Source: Trebouxia sp. TZW2008 (Eukaryota > Chlorophyta > Trebouxiophyceae > Trebouxiales > Trebouxiaceae). From it: 64,000 nucleotides of DNA. Of the stretch, positions 11,462 through 22,100 are shown in pieces. The notes beneath the pieces are model-generated. The model was not told the DNA's origin. It did not search any database and saw only the letters and a program-made list of their open reading frames with translations. Numbering within the stretch: the first letter of the stretch is position 1; the number at the start of each line of letters is the position of its first letter. The DNA lies in contig BDIU01000139.1 of NCBI GenBank assembly GCA_002118135.1, positions 164,826 through 228,825 on the forward strand, read 5' to 3'. The translations under genes were made by a program, and so were the position numbers.

Positions 11462-11869
11462 TTTGCTGTCTGGAACACCCAACAGGGGGGTCATACAGAC
11501 AGTGTCAAGAGAGTCACTCTACAATGTCTATATTCAACAAAAGTTCACTAATTTTGCTTATAGTGTTGGAAATGTATTGCCTTACGGAGCAGCATCAGAC
11601 GACAAACACATGCTCATGGATGATATCATTCACAGCGCAGGCCAGTGTATTTGCAAGAGGCCTGTTTCTTTGCACAAGCAAATGACGCGGGGCACCTGTC
11701 ACTCGACATGCAGCATCAGGCTTCTGTTGTTGTGCAGCTGGGCTTCTTCAACATTGTGGGCATTCCCCTGTTCAAGGCCCTGGCAGACTTGTTTGAGGAC
11801 TCACAACCAATGCTTGATGGGGTTCTTGGCAATTTCCGACTCTGGGAGGCCATGGCTGCAGCCTCTTGA
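1504..11869 (+). CDS. PAS-PAS-PDEase_I cyclic nucleotide phosphodiesterase, copy A
   Basis: This gene encodes a class I 3',5'-cyclic nucleotide phosphodiesterase that hydrolyses cAMP and/or cGMP; the substrate cannot be read from sequence. Coding exons are 1504-1616, 1711-1873, 2190-2294, 2586-2784, 4056-4121, 4661-4806, 5654-5757, 5963-6155, 7095-7250, 7773-7904, 8439-8635, 9295-9565, 10175-10282, 10616-10723, 10926-11021, 11271-11351 and 11738-11869. They total 2370 nt, or 789 aa. Two PAS-like regions (about residues 15-127 and 128-299, the second ending in a PAC-like LVKRYN motif) precede a coiled coil (about 300-345). The catalytic domain has HNSIHA (523-528), HDYEHGGLN (565-573), the metal-binding Asp in KCADIGH (Asp694) and the invariant Gln (746). 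The start matches the MPA start of copy B; an in-frame ATG also lies upstream at 1342. No membrane segment is seen. Most exons equal those of copy B in length and phase. Confidence 0.88.
1984..2014. repeat. Perfect hairpin in intron 2 of PDE gene A
   Basis: Two 15-base arms (CCAAGCAATCTATCA and its exact complement) are separated by one base. No gene function is implied by the sequence alone. Confidence 0.8.
2767..3060 (+). repeat. Degenerate repeats of an exon end and its donor site
   Basis: The junction sequence AGCAGGTGAGGCATGCTTGA, where PDE-A exon 4 meets its intron at 2784/2785, recurs near 2879 and 2929. A further partial copy lies near 3037. These are extra donor-like sites inside the intron. 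Copy B has no intron at this position. Confidence 0.7.
3548..3668 (+). repeat. Minisatellite of about 10 bp in a PDE-A intron
   Basis: The motif CCTTGCTTAT and its variants (CCTTGCATAT, CCTTGCTTAG) repeat about twelve times. The array lies in the long intron between exons 4 and 5 and has no coding role. Confidence 0.75.
4543..4641 (-). ncRNA. U6 snRNA-like sequence, antisense in a PDE-A intron
   Basis: Read on the minus strand from 4641, the sequence has a 5' hairpin (GTAGC, TCCG loop, GCTAC) and then the highly conserved U6 core. That core includes the ACAGAGA box (U2/U6 helix and 5' splice-site contact), the AGC triad in GATTAGCATGG, an internal stem-loop region, and the 3' part ATAAATCGAGAAATGG. 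The usual oligo-T end is missing: the sequence runs into ACAAAGTTAGCG. No TATA or USE element is evident upstream, where the host exon begins 20 bp away. The core is intact enough to be functional, but these gaps make a retrocopy or pseudogene more likely. Confidence 0.75.
4841..4921 (+). repeat. Dispersed repeat of about 75 bp, copy 1
   Basis: The copy begins CTAGACAGGCTCAGCAGG and ends near CGGTCCTG. It belongs to a family with five copies in this window, all intronic (see 7938, 8735, 49836 and 58779). It encodes nothing I can recognise. Confidence 0.75.
6258..6329 (+). tRNA. Initiator tRNA-Met (CAT) inside a PDE-A intron
   Basis: A complete 72-base cloverleaf is present. It has a 7-bp acceptor stem (TTCGGAG with CTCCGAA), D arm, a 5-bp anticodon stem ending in three G:C pairs, CAT at 6290-6292, a 5-base variable loop, and a perfect 5-bp T stem. 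The T loop reads ATCGAAA rather than TTCRANY. That loop and the GGG:CCC anticodon stem are hallmarks of eukaryotic initiator tRNA, which brings methionine to the start codon through eIF2. The first pair is T1:A72, whereas family members usually have A1:T72, so function could be altered. A TTTT pol III stop follows at 6350-6353. It is on the same strand as the host gene. Confidence 0.92.
6678..7250 (+). repeat. 139-bp tandem array, four copies, ending in a PDE-A exon
   Basis: Acceptor-plus-exon copies start at 6678, 6817, 6956 and 7095, an exact 139-bp period. A more diverged copy starts at 6583. Each unit carries CTGCAG followed by coding-like sequence resembling [12 protein letters not shown] and [10 protein letters not shown]. 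The first three reach a stop soon after the sequence for EQLLQLP. Only the last continues as the 156-nt exon with the KSMLQLLQ end, matching copy B exactly in length. Confidence 0.9.
7938..8078 (+). repeat. Dispersed repeat copy 2; left arm of an inverted repeat
   Basis: The first 75 bp match the dispersed family at 4841. Similarity continues through GCATGAAGGGAGGTGAGG to about 8078. The reverse complement of the whole stretch lies at 8668-8815, on the far side of exon 8439-8635. Confidence 0.75.
8668..8815 (-). repeat. Dispersed repeat copy 3; right arm of an inverted repeat
   Basis: This is the reverse complement of 7938-8078. It includes the shared GCATGAAGGGAGGTGAGG block and the dispersed-family core, which ends in CCTGTCTAG on the plus strand. 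The arms are about 140 bp and the spacer about 590 bp. Confidence 0.75.
9069..9565 (+). repeat. Three acceptor/exon copies before the catalytic exon of PDE A
   Basis: Copies of the exon start (encoding HAASVVQM) lie at 9069, 9184 and 9295. Only the last is intact and continues through the HDYEHGG motif. The others decay after about 60-80 bp. Spacings are 115 and 111 bp. Confidence 0.75.
9632..9905 (+). repeat. (GGCA/GACA)n microsatellite
   Basis: Long runs of GGCA give way to GACA repeats with interruptions, in the PDE-A intron after the HD exon. They create long open frames encoding repeated CLSV-type residues on the minus strand. These have no sign of being genes. Confidence 0.95.
11427..11461 (+). 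repeat. (CAAT)n microsatellite
   Basis: About eight perfect CAAT units lie in the last intron of PDE gene A. Confidence 0.95.
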
Positions 11870-13099
11870 GCTGAAATAGTCTGATTGCTGTATTGTGGCA
11901 AAAGACTGGTGGTGAATGGTGGAAATGCGAGCGAAGTGTTCAAAATTGTGGCAGGATGTGTTCTCATTGTGTATATTGCACTTGCAGTGCAATAGTAGTA
12001 CCGATACTGCTGTTTTATGTGGCATAGACTCCTGGCAATGGTGATGATCATGGCATCATCTGTTGTGATTGTCACAATGCTGCGAGGCTGGTTGGCATGA
12101 TCACTCTGACTGCAATCAGTGACCGAGTTCAACAGCAAGTTGCTGCCAGTACAGAGGAATGTTGGAGTCTACAGGTCAGTTTGTGCATGAGAGCACGCAT
12201 GAGGCACAGCCTTGCTGTTGCGTATATTTGTTGCATGCAGTATGACAGATTCCAATGGTACGATTGTTAATGATGATGATGATGAATTCAAAGTAATGAT
12301 CATGATGGTAGCAAGTCAAACTTCAGCAAAAGTTGTATCAAACATATGAACGTGGCCTTGATCCTACACACTTCTTACAAGCTTGAAGAGCAATAAAGAG
12401 ACGCCACGGTCTGTTCGAGGCCTCTCAAACACGCCTAATGGCGTAGACTTTTTCTTTTCTCTTCTTTTACAAGCTCAAGCAGTAGCATTGCTGTCGCGTC
12501 ACTCAGGCAATGCGAAAACTGCATTGCTGCACAGCTAATTGTAACATTATTCTCCGAAAAGCACACAGCTGCATCATTTGGACCAGCAGTTTCCTCGCGG
12601 CACAAATGTTTGAATGTAGCTACGATATGTGATCTCGGCGTTTTTCCAAAGCTTGCTCGTCAGTGCAGTTTTGGGAGTCTGCCTCCAGATCACCAACCGA
12701 AACTGCATTGCAATGAGAGGGCTCCATGTGGCAAGCGCGGCGCTTCTGCAGAAGCTGCGTTGAGGAATTAGTAACCCAAAGCACGTAGCTCGATCGTGGA
12801 CGACTCGCTCAAGCAGCTTGTGCTTTTCCTACTCGGTATGATCGGTGTGAACGCTGAGCCTCACTGAAAACGTACATGGTGATTGCTTTGGCCTGCGATG
12901 CCGTGCAGCAGCGGCGTGAGCAGGTCACGCCGAGTAGCTTGAATATCAAGCAGCCACCTACATGCACCTCAAAGCACAGCTTTTACGTCAATTTGTCACA
13001 ACTGCTGATCAACCAAGCGATGCTATTGTGAGTTGAGCCTTGTGCGCGTACGTCAGAGCATAAGGTCCGCCGTGCAACTGCGGCGTTGACTTGCCGCCG
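11870..13099. other. Intergenic interval between the two PDE genes
   Basis: The first half is probably the 3' UTR of copy A and contains a short GAT repeat near 12270-12285. From about 12560 the sequence becomes CpG-rich, which I read as the promoter of copy B. I found no coding exon or RNA gene in between. Confidence 0.5.
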
Positions 13100-13110
13100 A
13101 TGCCTGCTGC
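12560..13110. promoter_or_regulatory. CpG-rich island at the start of PDE gene B
   Basis: CpG density rises here and reaches the start codon at 13100, which sits in a strong GCCGCCG context. Confidence 0.5.
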
Positions 13111-16100
13111 TGTGCTGGGTAAGACTGTCAAGGCTGTTCAAGAAGACGTTTCAAACATCAGCTCCGGTGTGAAACAACCAACGGACAAGGCTTGCTGCAG
13201 GAAATGATGTTGATCGCGTGTGGGCCTGGTCAGAACTGTCTATTCTGCATCAGCTCAAAAGCCCTATTGCTGTTATTGTATATGGCCTTTTTGACACTTC
13301 CCACAGGCAAGTGTCATTGTGTCACCTCTCCCCCAGTTCCTTGAACCCCTGCTGATATCAGACTTGTATGCCTGATCCATCTGTCACTTGTTTGCAGTTC
13401 CAGCAGTCTTCAAGAGTCTGCAAGGGTCATTTTCCAGAACACAGAGTGTTTACGACGTATCGGGGTTCCAAGGTCACCTGCTGATCATGGCAGCGCTATT
13501 TGCTGCCTGTCTGATGAAGAGCAGCAGTTCAGGCGGAACTGGATCTTACAGGTCGCTCAGGTAAAGTATTGGCCAACCAAACACATGCCTTTATTGTTTG
13601 AAACATGCTGCACTTGAGCATATGCTGAGCATGGAATATGCAATAGGGTTTCAGCCATCATGCACAAAGCATGAGAGGTCTTGCATGAATCATACAATGA
13701 TTTCTTGATGTGACAGCTGTGTTTGTTACCAAGACATTTGTCACTACATCGAGTTGTCACTCCTCAGAAGTACCAATACAGTCAGAATGCAGTGTTGGGG
13801 ATCCACTTGCACATCAAGAGTGTCACTCAATTGAGTGTCACTACAGCAAGAAGTATACGAAGTGTCAAGAAGTACGCTCACAACAGGTACAGCATGTGTG
13901 GCTTGGTGCAGGGCAAGAGTTTACAACAAGCAGACATGGCGATATATAAGCTTTTTGGCCCAATCTTCAACGGCATTACTCCGGATGCCCTGGCATGCGA
14001 AGCCAGCATTGACAGTCAGGTAAGTCAAGACAAATCCATTGATGCATGGTGGAAAGCCCTTTTGTCTACAAGAATACCTTGTGCTTTGCAGTGCATAGTC
14101 ATTGCGCATCTGCAAAGCGTGCTCCATTTTGTTAAGGTCACACCTCAACATGTTGCTCATCTGCAACATTCGCATGCAATTGTGCATACGGTGGCACAGT
14201 GCACTGCCATTGCGCGGATCATCCACTGTACTGTGCATGTGTCAGCAACTAAGTGGCTGTGTATGCGCCCATGGATTTCTGCTGCCTGTTCGGCAAAAGC
14301 TCAGCTTCACAGTACAGCTCAAGGGCTGTCCGCCACGATGTGACACTCCAGGCTATCAGGGGTCAGACAGAGCCAAGCAAAGTGGAGTCAGCAAAAGGGC
14401 ACATGCTGGACAGTGACAGCCAGCAGCCCAGACAAATCATCTGCTGTCATTGAGTGCTGCATGTCATTGACCGTAAGCTTGCCGTCTGATTGGTTGTGCA
14501 ATGCTGCAGCCCATCAGGGTTCAGACAGGGCCAAACAAAGTGGAGTCAGCAGTACTGCACGTGGTCGACATGGAAGCCAGCAATGCAGACAAGCGTTTCA
14601 CAGCCATGGTGCGCTGCAACCCGCTGCACACCTTCCTGTTCAACAGCAGTGGCAAGCTGCTGGTCCTCAACGATGCAGCCAAACAGGCGTGCCTGCACAG
14701 CACAGCTGGGCTGAAGCTGCCTGAGGGCCAGGACATCACGCTGCAGGCTTTGTTTGAGGTCGGCACATATGCTGGTGAGTCCATTTGATTGCAAACATGA
14801 CCTGTACACGTTGTCACTGGAAGTTGACAAAGTGGCCAAGCAAGTGCGCCTGCGCAGCACCGCTGGGCTTAAGCTGCCTGAGGGCTAAGACGACACGCTC
14901 CAGGCTCTGCTTGAGCTCGAATGCTGGTGATTTTGTGAGTCTTGTGACATTTAATTGCAGTTATCATCTGTATATGTTGTGGCTGGTGCTGAGTGACGCA
15001 GCTAAGCAAGCATGTTTACACAGCATGGCTGCATTGAAGCTGCCTGAGGGGCAGGACATCACGCTTCAGGCGCTCCTTGAGCTTGGCATTCATGTGAATG
15101 TTTCAGGGGGACAAGAAGAGGCACAGGCTGCTTTTGAGGATGCAATGCACGCCATCTTCCATTTGCGGCTGGATAGGTACAGCCACATGCAGGCCCACGT
15201 CAACCCTGAGAAGGGCGGCAAGCTCAGATGGGAGTGCATGGAGATGTGGCCATTACAGGTATGCATCGTGATGCTGCAGCCAAGCTGCCATGCATCAGGA
15301 CATGAGCCCTTTCAACTTGATTTGTAGTCTCCACTGCTTCCCTGCTCTGCCTGGAGATTGTTGCATAGCACTCAAAACGGGGCTGACAAGCTCACCTGAC
15401 AGTCTGTTCAGCAGCATGCATGGGTGGCTTCACTTTGTGCCTGGAGTTTTGGCTTCTCTGCAATGGCAAGCAGTTATTGACTGATGCTGAGACCACCATC
15501 ATCAATCAGACAGAGATCTTGAGACTGCAGTTGTCAACCTCCAATCTTGGCTGGTCTGCTCGTCTTGGACAAGAGTGTTGATGAAAGCACTGGCCATGTT
15601 GTCGTCAAAGCAGATCATGCACAGTCTGGACTCTCTGTTCTGGACAAACTGTTTAGCAGGTTGCTGCGAGTCAAGACTGCACAGCTGGTTTTCATGCTTG
15701 AGAACGGTGCTCAGGATGCGTGGGTGCTTGGCATTGCAGCAGGTCAACAAAGCGTTCCCAAGAGCAACTCTGCAGACAGAGAACATGGAATTGCTGGGTG
15801 GTCAGCAAAGTGAATGCCTACATATGCTAGCTAGCAGCTGCAGGAGCAGCTGGCTTTCAAAGAATTACCATTGCGCTCATGCGCAGCAGCTGCAACTGCC
15901 GCCTCTAGTTCATGCATAATCATTTTGACCTTGTCTAGGTGTTGTGACTACAGCTGACTGCTGACGCAGGACCCAGTTGACTCATCCCCAGCTGTGCTGG
16001 TCAAGCGGTACAACGTGACTAAGCAGAAGGAGCTCGAGCTGCAGTTGTCCAACCAGCAGGAAGTCTTGCAAAGGTATGCTTTAGCTTCAGCCTGGACAGC

Positions 16101-19100
16101 TTGTGCACCAATGCGTTCTACGAGACTTGTCAGATCGCAAACGTGTGCACGCAGATACGGCTCACACGCTTGCCTGATTGATGCCAGGAACAACTGTTAT
16201 GGCCATCAAATCAAGCTGGAATTTGCGAACATGCAACAAGAGAAAGCAACGCTGCAGTAGCTGCTTCAAAGCAAAGACGTGAGTGCTTTCAGTCTGCTGT
16301 CTGCTCAGCAAGAAGCAAGGTGCTGGTTTGCAGACCCACTCAACAGCTAAAGTAGGTTTCTGCTGACATGCAACAAAAGAAGGCATTGGATATATCTGCA
16401 TGTACAGTTGAAAGTTGCAGCAGGGTGCTTCCTCCAACAACATCTGTACTGGTGTGCAGGCATAATCAAGAGCTTGAGCAAATTTCTGCTGACATGCAAT
16501 AGGAGAAGCCCAGGCTCAAGTCTGATCAGCAACATCCTGTCTGCCCAGTCGTGAGCATGCAACTGGTTTGCAGGCATGCCCAAGAGCTGAAGCAAGATTC
16601 TGCTGACATGCAGCAGGAGAAGGCCAGGTCGAAATCTGCTCAGCACTAAGCACAGTTTGGGTGTGCAGGCACAACCAAGAGCTAGAGCAGGGTGCTTCCG
16701 GTCTGGTGTCTGTTCAGCAAAAGGCATTCTGCCAATCTGCATGCTCTGTCAAGAGCTACAGTACGGGCACTTTCATTCATGTGCATGGTAATCGTGTGCA
16801 GGCACAATCAAGAGCTCGAGCAGGATTCCGCTGACATGCAACAAGAGAAGGCTAGATTGAAGTCTGAAGCAGAGGCTTTGGCACAGCGGCTGGACGCAGT
16901 TATGCATGACAAGTTCAAGCACCAAACTTCTGGCTTTGATGCTGACACTCCCATTGACAAGACGCTCAACTTTCTGCATTCCTTCATTGCGGTGAGTGTG
17001 GGTGTCTGTGAAGGTTGAGTTTGTGGCAACATGCATTGCTGTTTCCTAGAAGCCTTTTTTGCAAGATCAGGGCCTTGATGCTGACACTCAGATAGACAAG
17101 ACGCTCAACTCCCTACTTTCCTCTATTGCGTCGAGCAACCAGTTTTCAAAGTGTGACTTTTGGTCACAGTTTTCTCATGAATAGCTGTTCCACAAGCGTG
17201 TTTGTACAATTGCCGGGGACTGCTCACTTGCCTCATGAAAGCTTGCACAGCACTAGGGAGACACACAGCTTTTGCCACATGAATTCCCCCACTTCTGCTT
17301 TCCGCCTACCCCTTCCCCACTTGTCATTGGGTGCATGCCGCCTGATGCTTGTCATGAACGTCCTGTTGGGACCAGGATCAAGTGTTTGCTGCCAGCCTTA
17401 CAGGCATCATGCAAGCCTGGCTGACACCCATTCATGCTAAAGACCAAACTGCGTGCGGGCAGGATTACAACGAGAAGGTCATGCTCAACTGGAATCAAAC
17501 TGTTCTGTTGGCTTGCAGGGGAACAACCCACCCATGCAGTCAGCCATGGACCTGTACCATATCCTGAGCGAGTCTGACACCCACTTACGTAACCCAGTGG
17601 CACTCGAGACCCAGCTGCTAGCCGATCAGGACATGGACGATGAAGTGGGCAAGTCCATGCTGCAGCTGCTACAGGTGAGTCCTTGCACTGCATCCATGCT
17701 GTACAGTTGTATATTGCATGCGTTTAACATGTGTTGTGGCATCACAGCTGTCAATCAGGACATGGACGATGAAGTGGGCAAGTCAATGCTGCAGCTTCTA
17801 CAGGTGAGCAGTACCACTGCCACACACCACAGCAATCAGACATTCAGATCCCAAAAACTTACAGACTGAGTGCTGCCAGCGTATAATATGTTTGCCATTG
17901 CCGTTGGCATGCATCATGTCTTCATGACAACACAGCTGATAAGCTTTCAGGGCCAAATGCACAAAGGTGCACAGATGTATCAGCCGTGTCTGTTCTTCAA
18001 AACGTACAGCGTCACCCATGCGGTAGATTTGATGACTTGACACAGTTGCCATAGACGGCATTCCTCTTCTCCACATGACTTGCACCCGACTCATCCTGCC
18101 ATTGTGTCCTCAGTTATTCCAACGCTTCTTGCAGGGTAGTCACCAGAGAAGCTCTCGTGACTTAGTCAGAGGCATGTCCAAGGAATCTGGCTCTGGTTTG
18201 ATCACAGCTGGCTCTCTGCAAGAGTCGCTCTCAGCCTTTATTCCTGACAATGTCACTCCAGACATTGAGCGCTGGCTCAAGGTAATGAATGAGCCCCTCC
18301 TCTCCCCGTCCTGCCCCCCTCCTGCCCCGCCCCGCCCCCCGTTCCCCCTTCTACAATCCCTCTTATCCCCAAGTCTTTGAACAAGCTGGTACATCATTCG
18401 ACCCATGTTTGATTGACTGCTCACAGAGCAGGTTTGCTTTTCTATGCAAGTGTACAATCTGTCTCTACAGCATCAAGAACACGTCATGCCTTATGGAAGC
18501 TGTATAGCGCTGAGTACTGTTTGGTAGCCAAGTATTGCAGGCTCAGATGCATGTAGTCACTTCAAGCTTCTGACATCCCACAGAGGCGAATCTACTTTCC
18601 GAGCAGCGATATGCGTCTGAAGCACTTACTCGTGAACAAATGCGCCCATTAGTCTATACACGGCAAGTTGCCGTGATGCAGGATGCAGAGAACAACTGGC
18701 AGTTTGACATCTTTGGGTTTGCTGAGGTGTGCCCAGAGTGCATGCTGTCCATGCTGGGCTTCAGAATGCAATGAAAATTTTGCATGTTTGCCCAAGTTTG
18801 AACAGTTTGGTGCAGGTCTTGTGATGTTGAGCATCTTGCCATGCTGCAGGATGCAGAGAACAACTGGCAGTTTGACATCTTTGGGTTTGCTGAGGTGTGT
18901 CCTGGGCGGACGCTGTCCATGCTGGGCTTCCACCTGTACAAACAGGCCGGCTTCATGAGTCACTTCAAGCTGGATGACGCCAAGCTGTGCAACTGGCTGC
19001 AAAGGGTTGAGAGCGGCTACGAGGCCAACAATCCCTACCACAACTGGTAAACCCCCAACAGACCCCTCTCCCCTTACCCAAACCCCACCCCTCATTTACG

Positions 19101-22100
19101 TGCTGGCCAGGTCAGCTCTACACCCATTTCCGCACGCTGTAATAAGCCACATCATCTCTGCATGACCTGACTTAGCGGCTCAGACAAACTCATCTCCACA
19201 TGACATCCTGCGCATGAAGCACACATCCCACAGCAGTTCAGGATGCATTTCTGCATGCTGCATATACGCTACGTCACCCCAACTATACATTTCTGGGCAC
19301 TCCACATAACATCCTGTGCATGCAGCACACATGCCAAGTCAGTTCAAGATACATTTCTGCATGCTGCATGTAAGCCACGTCACCTCAACATGACATCACT
19401 GGGCACTCCAAACACTATCATGTACCTACCAAGTCTGTTCTACAAATTATGAGAATGGTTTATTGCCATATGACTGCTACAAGACAGAACTGGGTGCCTC
19501 ACACAAGCGCTTGTGCATGCAGCATACATGCCACTTTGGTTCTACAGATGATTGACATGATGCTGTACCATATCACCTCCGCATGTCAACAATATGCAGC
19601 TCACATGAGTCCTTGTGCATGCAGCATCCATGCAACATCGGTGCTACAGATGACCCACATGATGCTGTGCCATGGCGGGGTGCTAAAGAGTGGGGCGCTT
19701 AGTAAGGCTCAGTACATGTCATCCTATTGGTCAGCCATCACACATGACTACGAGCATGGGGGCTTGAACAATGACTTCCTGATCAAGACGGCGCACCCGC
19801 TGGCGATTGCGTACAATGATCAGTCTCCTCTGGAGAATCACCATTGTGCAGCTGCTGCGAAGCTGCTGTTTGAGCCTGACAAGCAGTACATTCAGGAATG
19901 CATCCTTTCCCTCCCTTAGCTAAGTGATGGCACCCTGGTTGTGGACAAGCGTGACACATCATCTGGCTTGTGTGTAGGCAAAGTAGATGGCTGTATCAGC
20001 TTGCATGAACATCGCATGCTCAGCTTGGACATTGTTGTGATAGCAGAGAGGTGCCGGTACTGCCATTTTGCTGGCACTCAACACAGCTTCACATGTGTGA
20101 CAGCATTTTTGGCATGCAGTGATGTGCATGAGATGTTTCTAGTTGAGCATTTGGTGCAATTGTGCTTGAACTTGACTGATGGCCTGAGCACAACTGAGCA
20201 GCAATCAAAAGTAGATACATTCGCTAACTGCAATCTGATGAGTTGCAATCAAAATGGGAACTGTGTGTTGCCTGCAGTTTGCTATGCTGACAAGCGACAC
20301 CATCATGCAAGTACGCAACTGCTGTATACAGCAAGTGCTGGGCACAGACATGAAGAAGCACTTTGACATCACCTCCAGGTTTCAGGTATGATCAGTAGCC
20401 TATTGCCTCAGCTGTGCAGCATCATCCAGTGCTCAGTATAGCAGTTGATACAGAAAGGAATGGAGAACAGTCTATGCCATTAGACAACTCAACAGGGGTC
20501 TCTGTGGACAACACCAGCCTGCAGCTGACTGAGCAATATGTCTGGTTTGACATCTTGGTATGCTTGTCTCTGTATGATGTCACCTTGTACTCATCCCCCG
20601 TCAAGCCCATGGGCCTGATTCCGTCTGAACTGAAAGTATTTCATTTTCAGCTTTCCTTTGTTTCTGTGCGTTTGCTTGAACATCGAGTGCTGGCAGGCTG
20701 CTTTCCAGAGGGCTCCAGCTGCCAGCCTTCTTTGCTAACAGACCCTGGACCAGCTCGATGAAGTATTTGCAAATGTCAAAACCAAACAGTCTGTTCCTGT
20801 GTGACTGTGCCACCATGTTTTGCTGCCTGTGCAGGCTGCTTTCAACAGGGTTCCAGCCACCAGCCTGTCCTCTTCTGCACCATCAGACCCTGGAGCGGTT
20901 GACGCAGAGGCAGATTTGGATTGGGCCAAGATCAAGCCTGAGGACAAGACCCTGGCGCACCAGGTGTGGATGGGTGGCACTTTGCAAGATTTAGGGTTCA
21001 CAGTTTCGCTTCACCCTAGTGTGTAATACTTTTGCGTGCAGTTTATGGGGTAAAGGTGTAATGGCCAGTTTTAGAAATTGTGTTGAGGCTGGGTTAATCG
21101 CTCTGCGCACAGTCTCAGGGATTTTTGTGGGATGATGGCTTTACATCCGAGGGTTGTGATTGTGTGTAGTTCCTGATGGCCTTTGTCCGCTCTTGTGAAA
21201 ATTTAATGCATTGAGTGGGTGCAGACGCTGTTTCAGTGCGCACATTGCCAGTTTGGCAATCTTTGATAGCCTTTAGCAGCCGTTTTGAAAGGCAACTGTT
21301 ATGATACATACAGATGCCGATGCATTGCCAAGCTCGCAACTTGACAGCTCTTGATGCCCTTTAGCAGCTGATGTCAAAGGCAGATGCATTTTTGTGTGCA
21401 GATGCTGATCAAGTGCGCAGACATTGGCCACCTGGCAGTGTCTCCCAAGACCCACAAGCGCTGGGCCCTGCAGCTGGAAGAAGAGTTTTTCAGACAGGTC
21501 AGCCGCGCTGAAGTCTTACATGCCCATCAGATGCATTGTCACGCTTGACATGTCACAGGCGTCACGTTGAGGCGCATGCTAGTGAACCCTTTCAGTTTAG
21601 TGTTTATCAAGGTACTGCTCAGGGTGACTAGACTCTTATGCTGCCTTGGAACGACAAGGTCAGACTGCAGCCATGCTGCTGTCTGTGGAGAAAATGGATG
21701 CTTGCTGCCGTGATTGCAATCCAGTGCTTTTTTGGTTTGTGACAAGCACCAAAAAATGATCTCAGAACATGCAGTTGGTCTATTTTACTGCTTGCTGTGT
21801 GCACCATCTGCACACAAGCCTGACACGTGCACCTTGACTGACATGGACTGCAATTTGTTGATGCCTGGTATTATCAAAGACATGAGCTCAAGACAGACAG
21901 CAGGTGCATCTCACATTTCTCAGCTTGCAGCTTGAGGACATGTGGGACCTGTAGGAGCTGATGTGGAAAACTCACATCACTGTGTTTGTGCTGCCAAGCG
22001 ACATGCATCTCCTGTGCAGGGGGATAGGGAGAAGGCAGCTGGGCTGACAGTGAGCCCTTTGATGGACCGCAGCATGAAGGGAGGCATGACCAGATCACAG

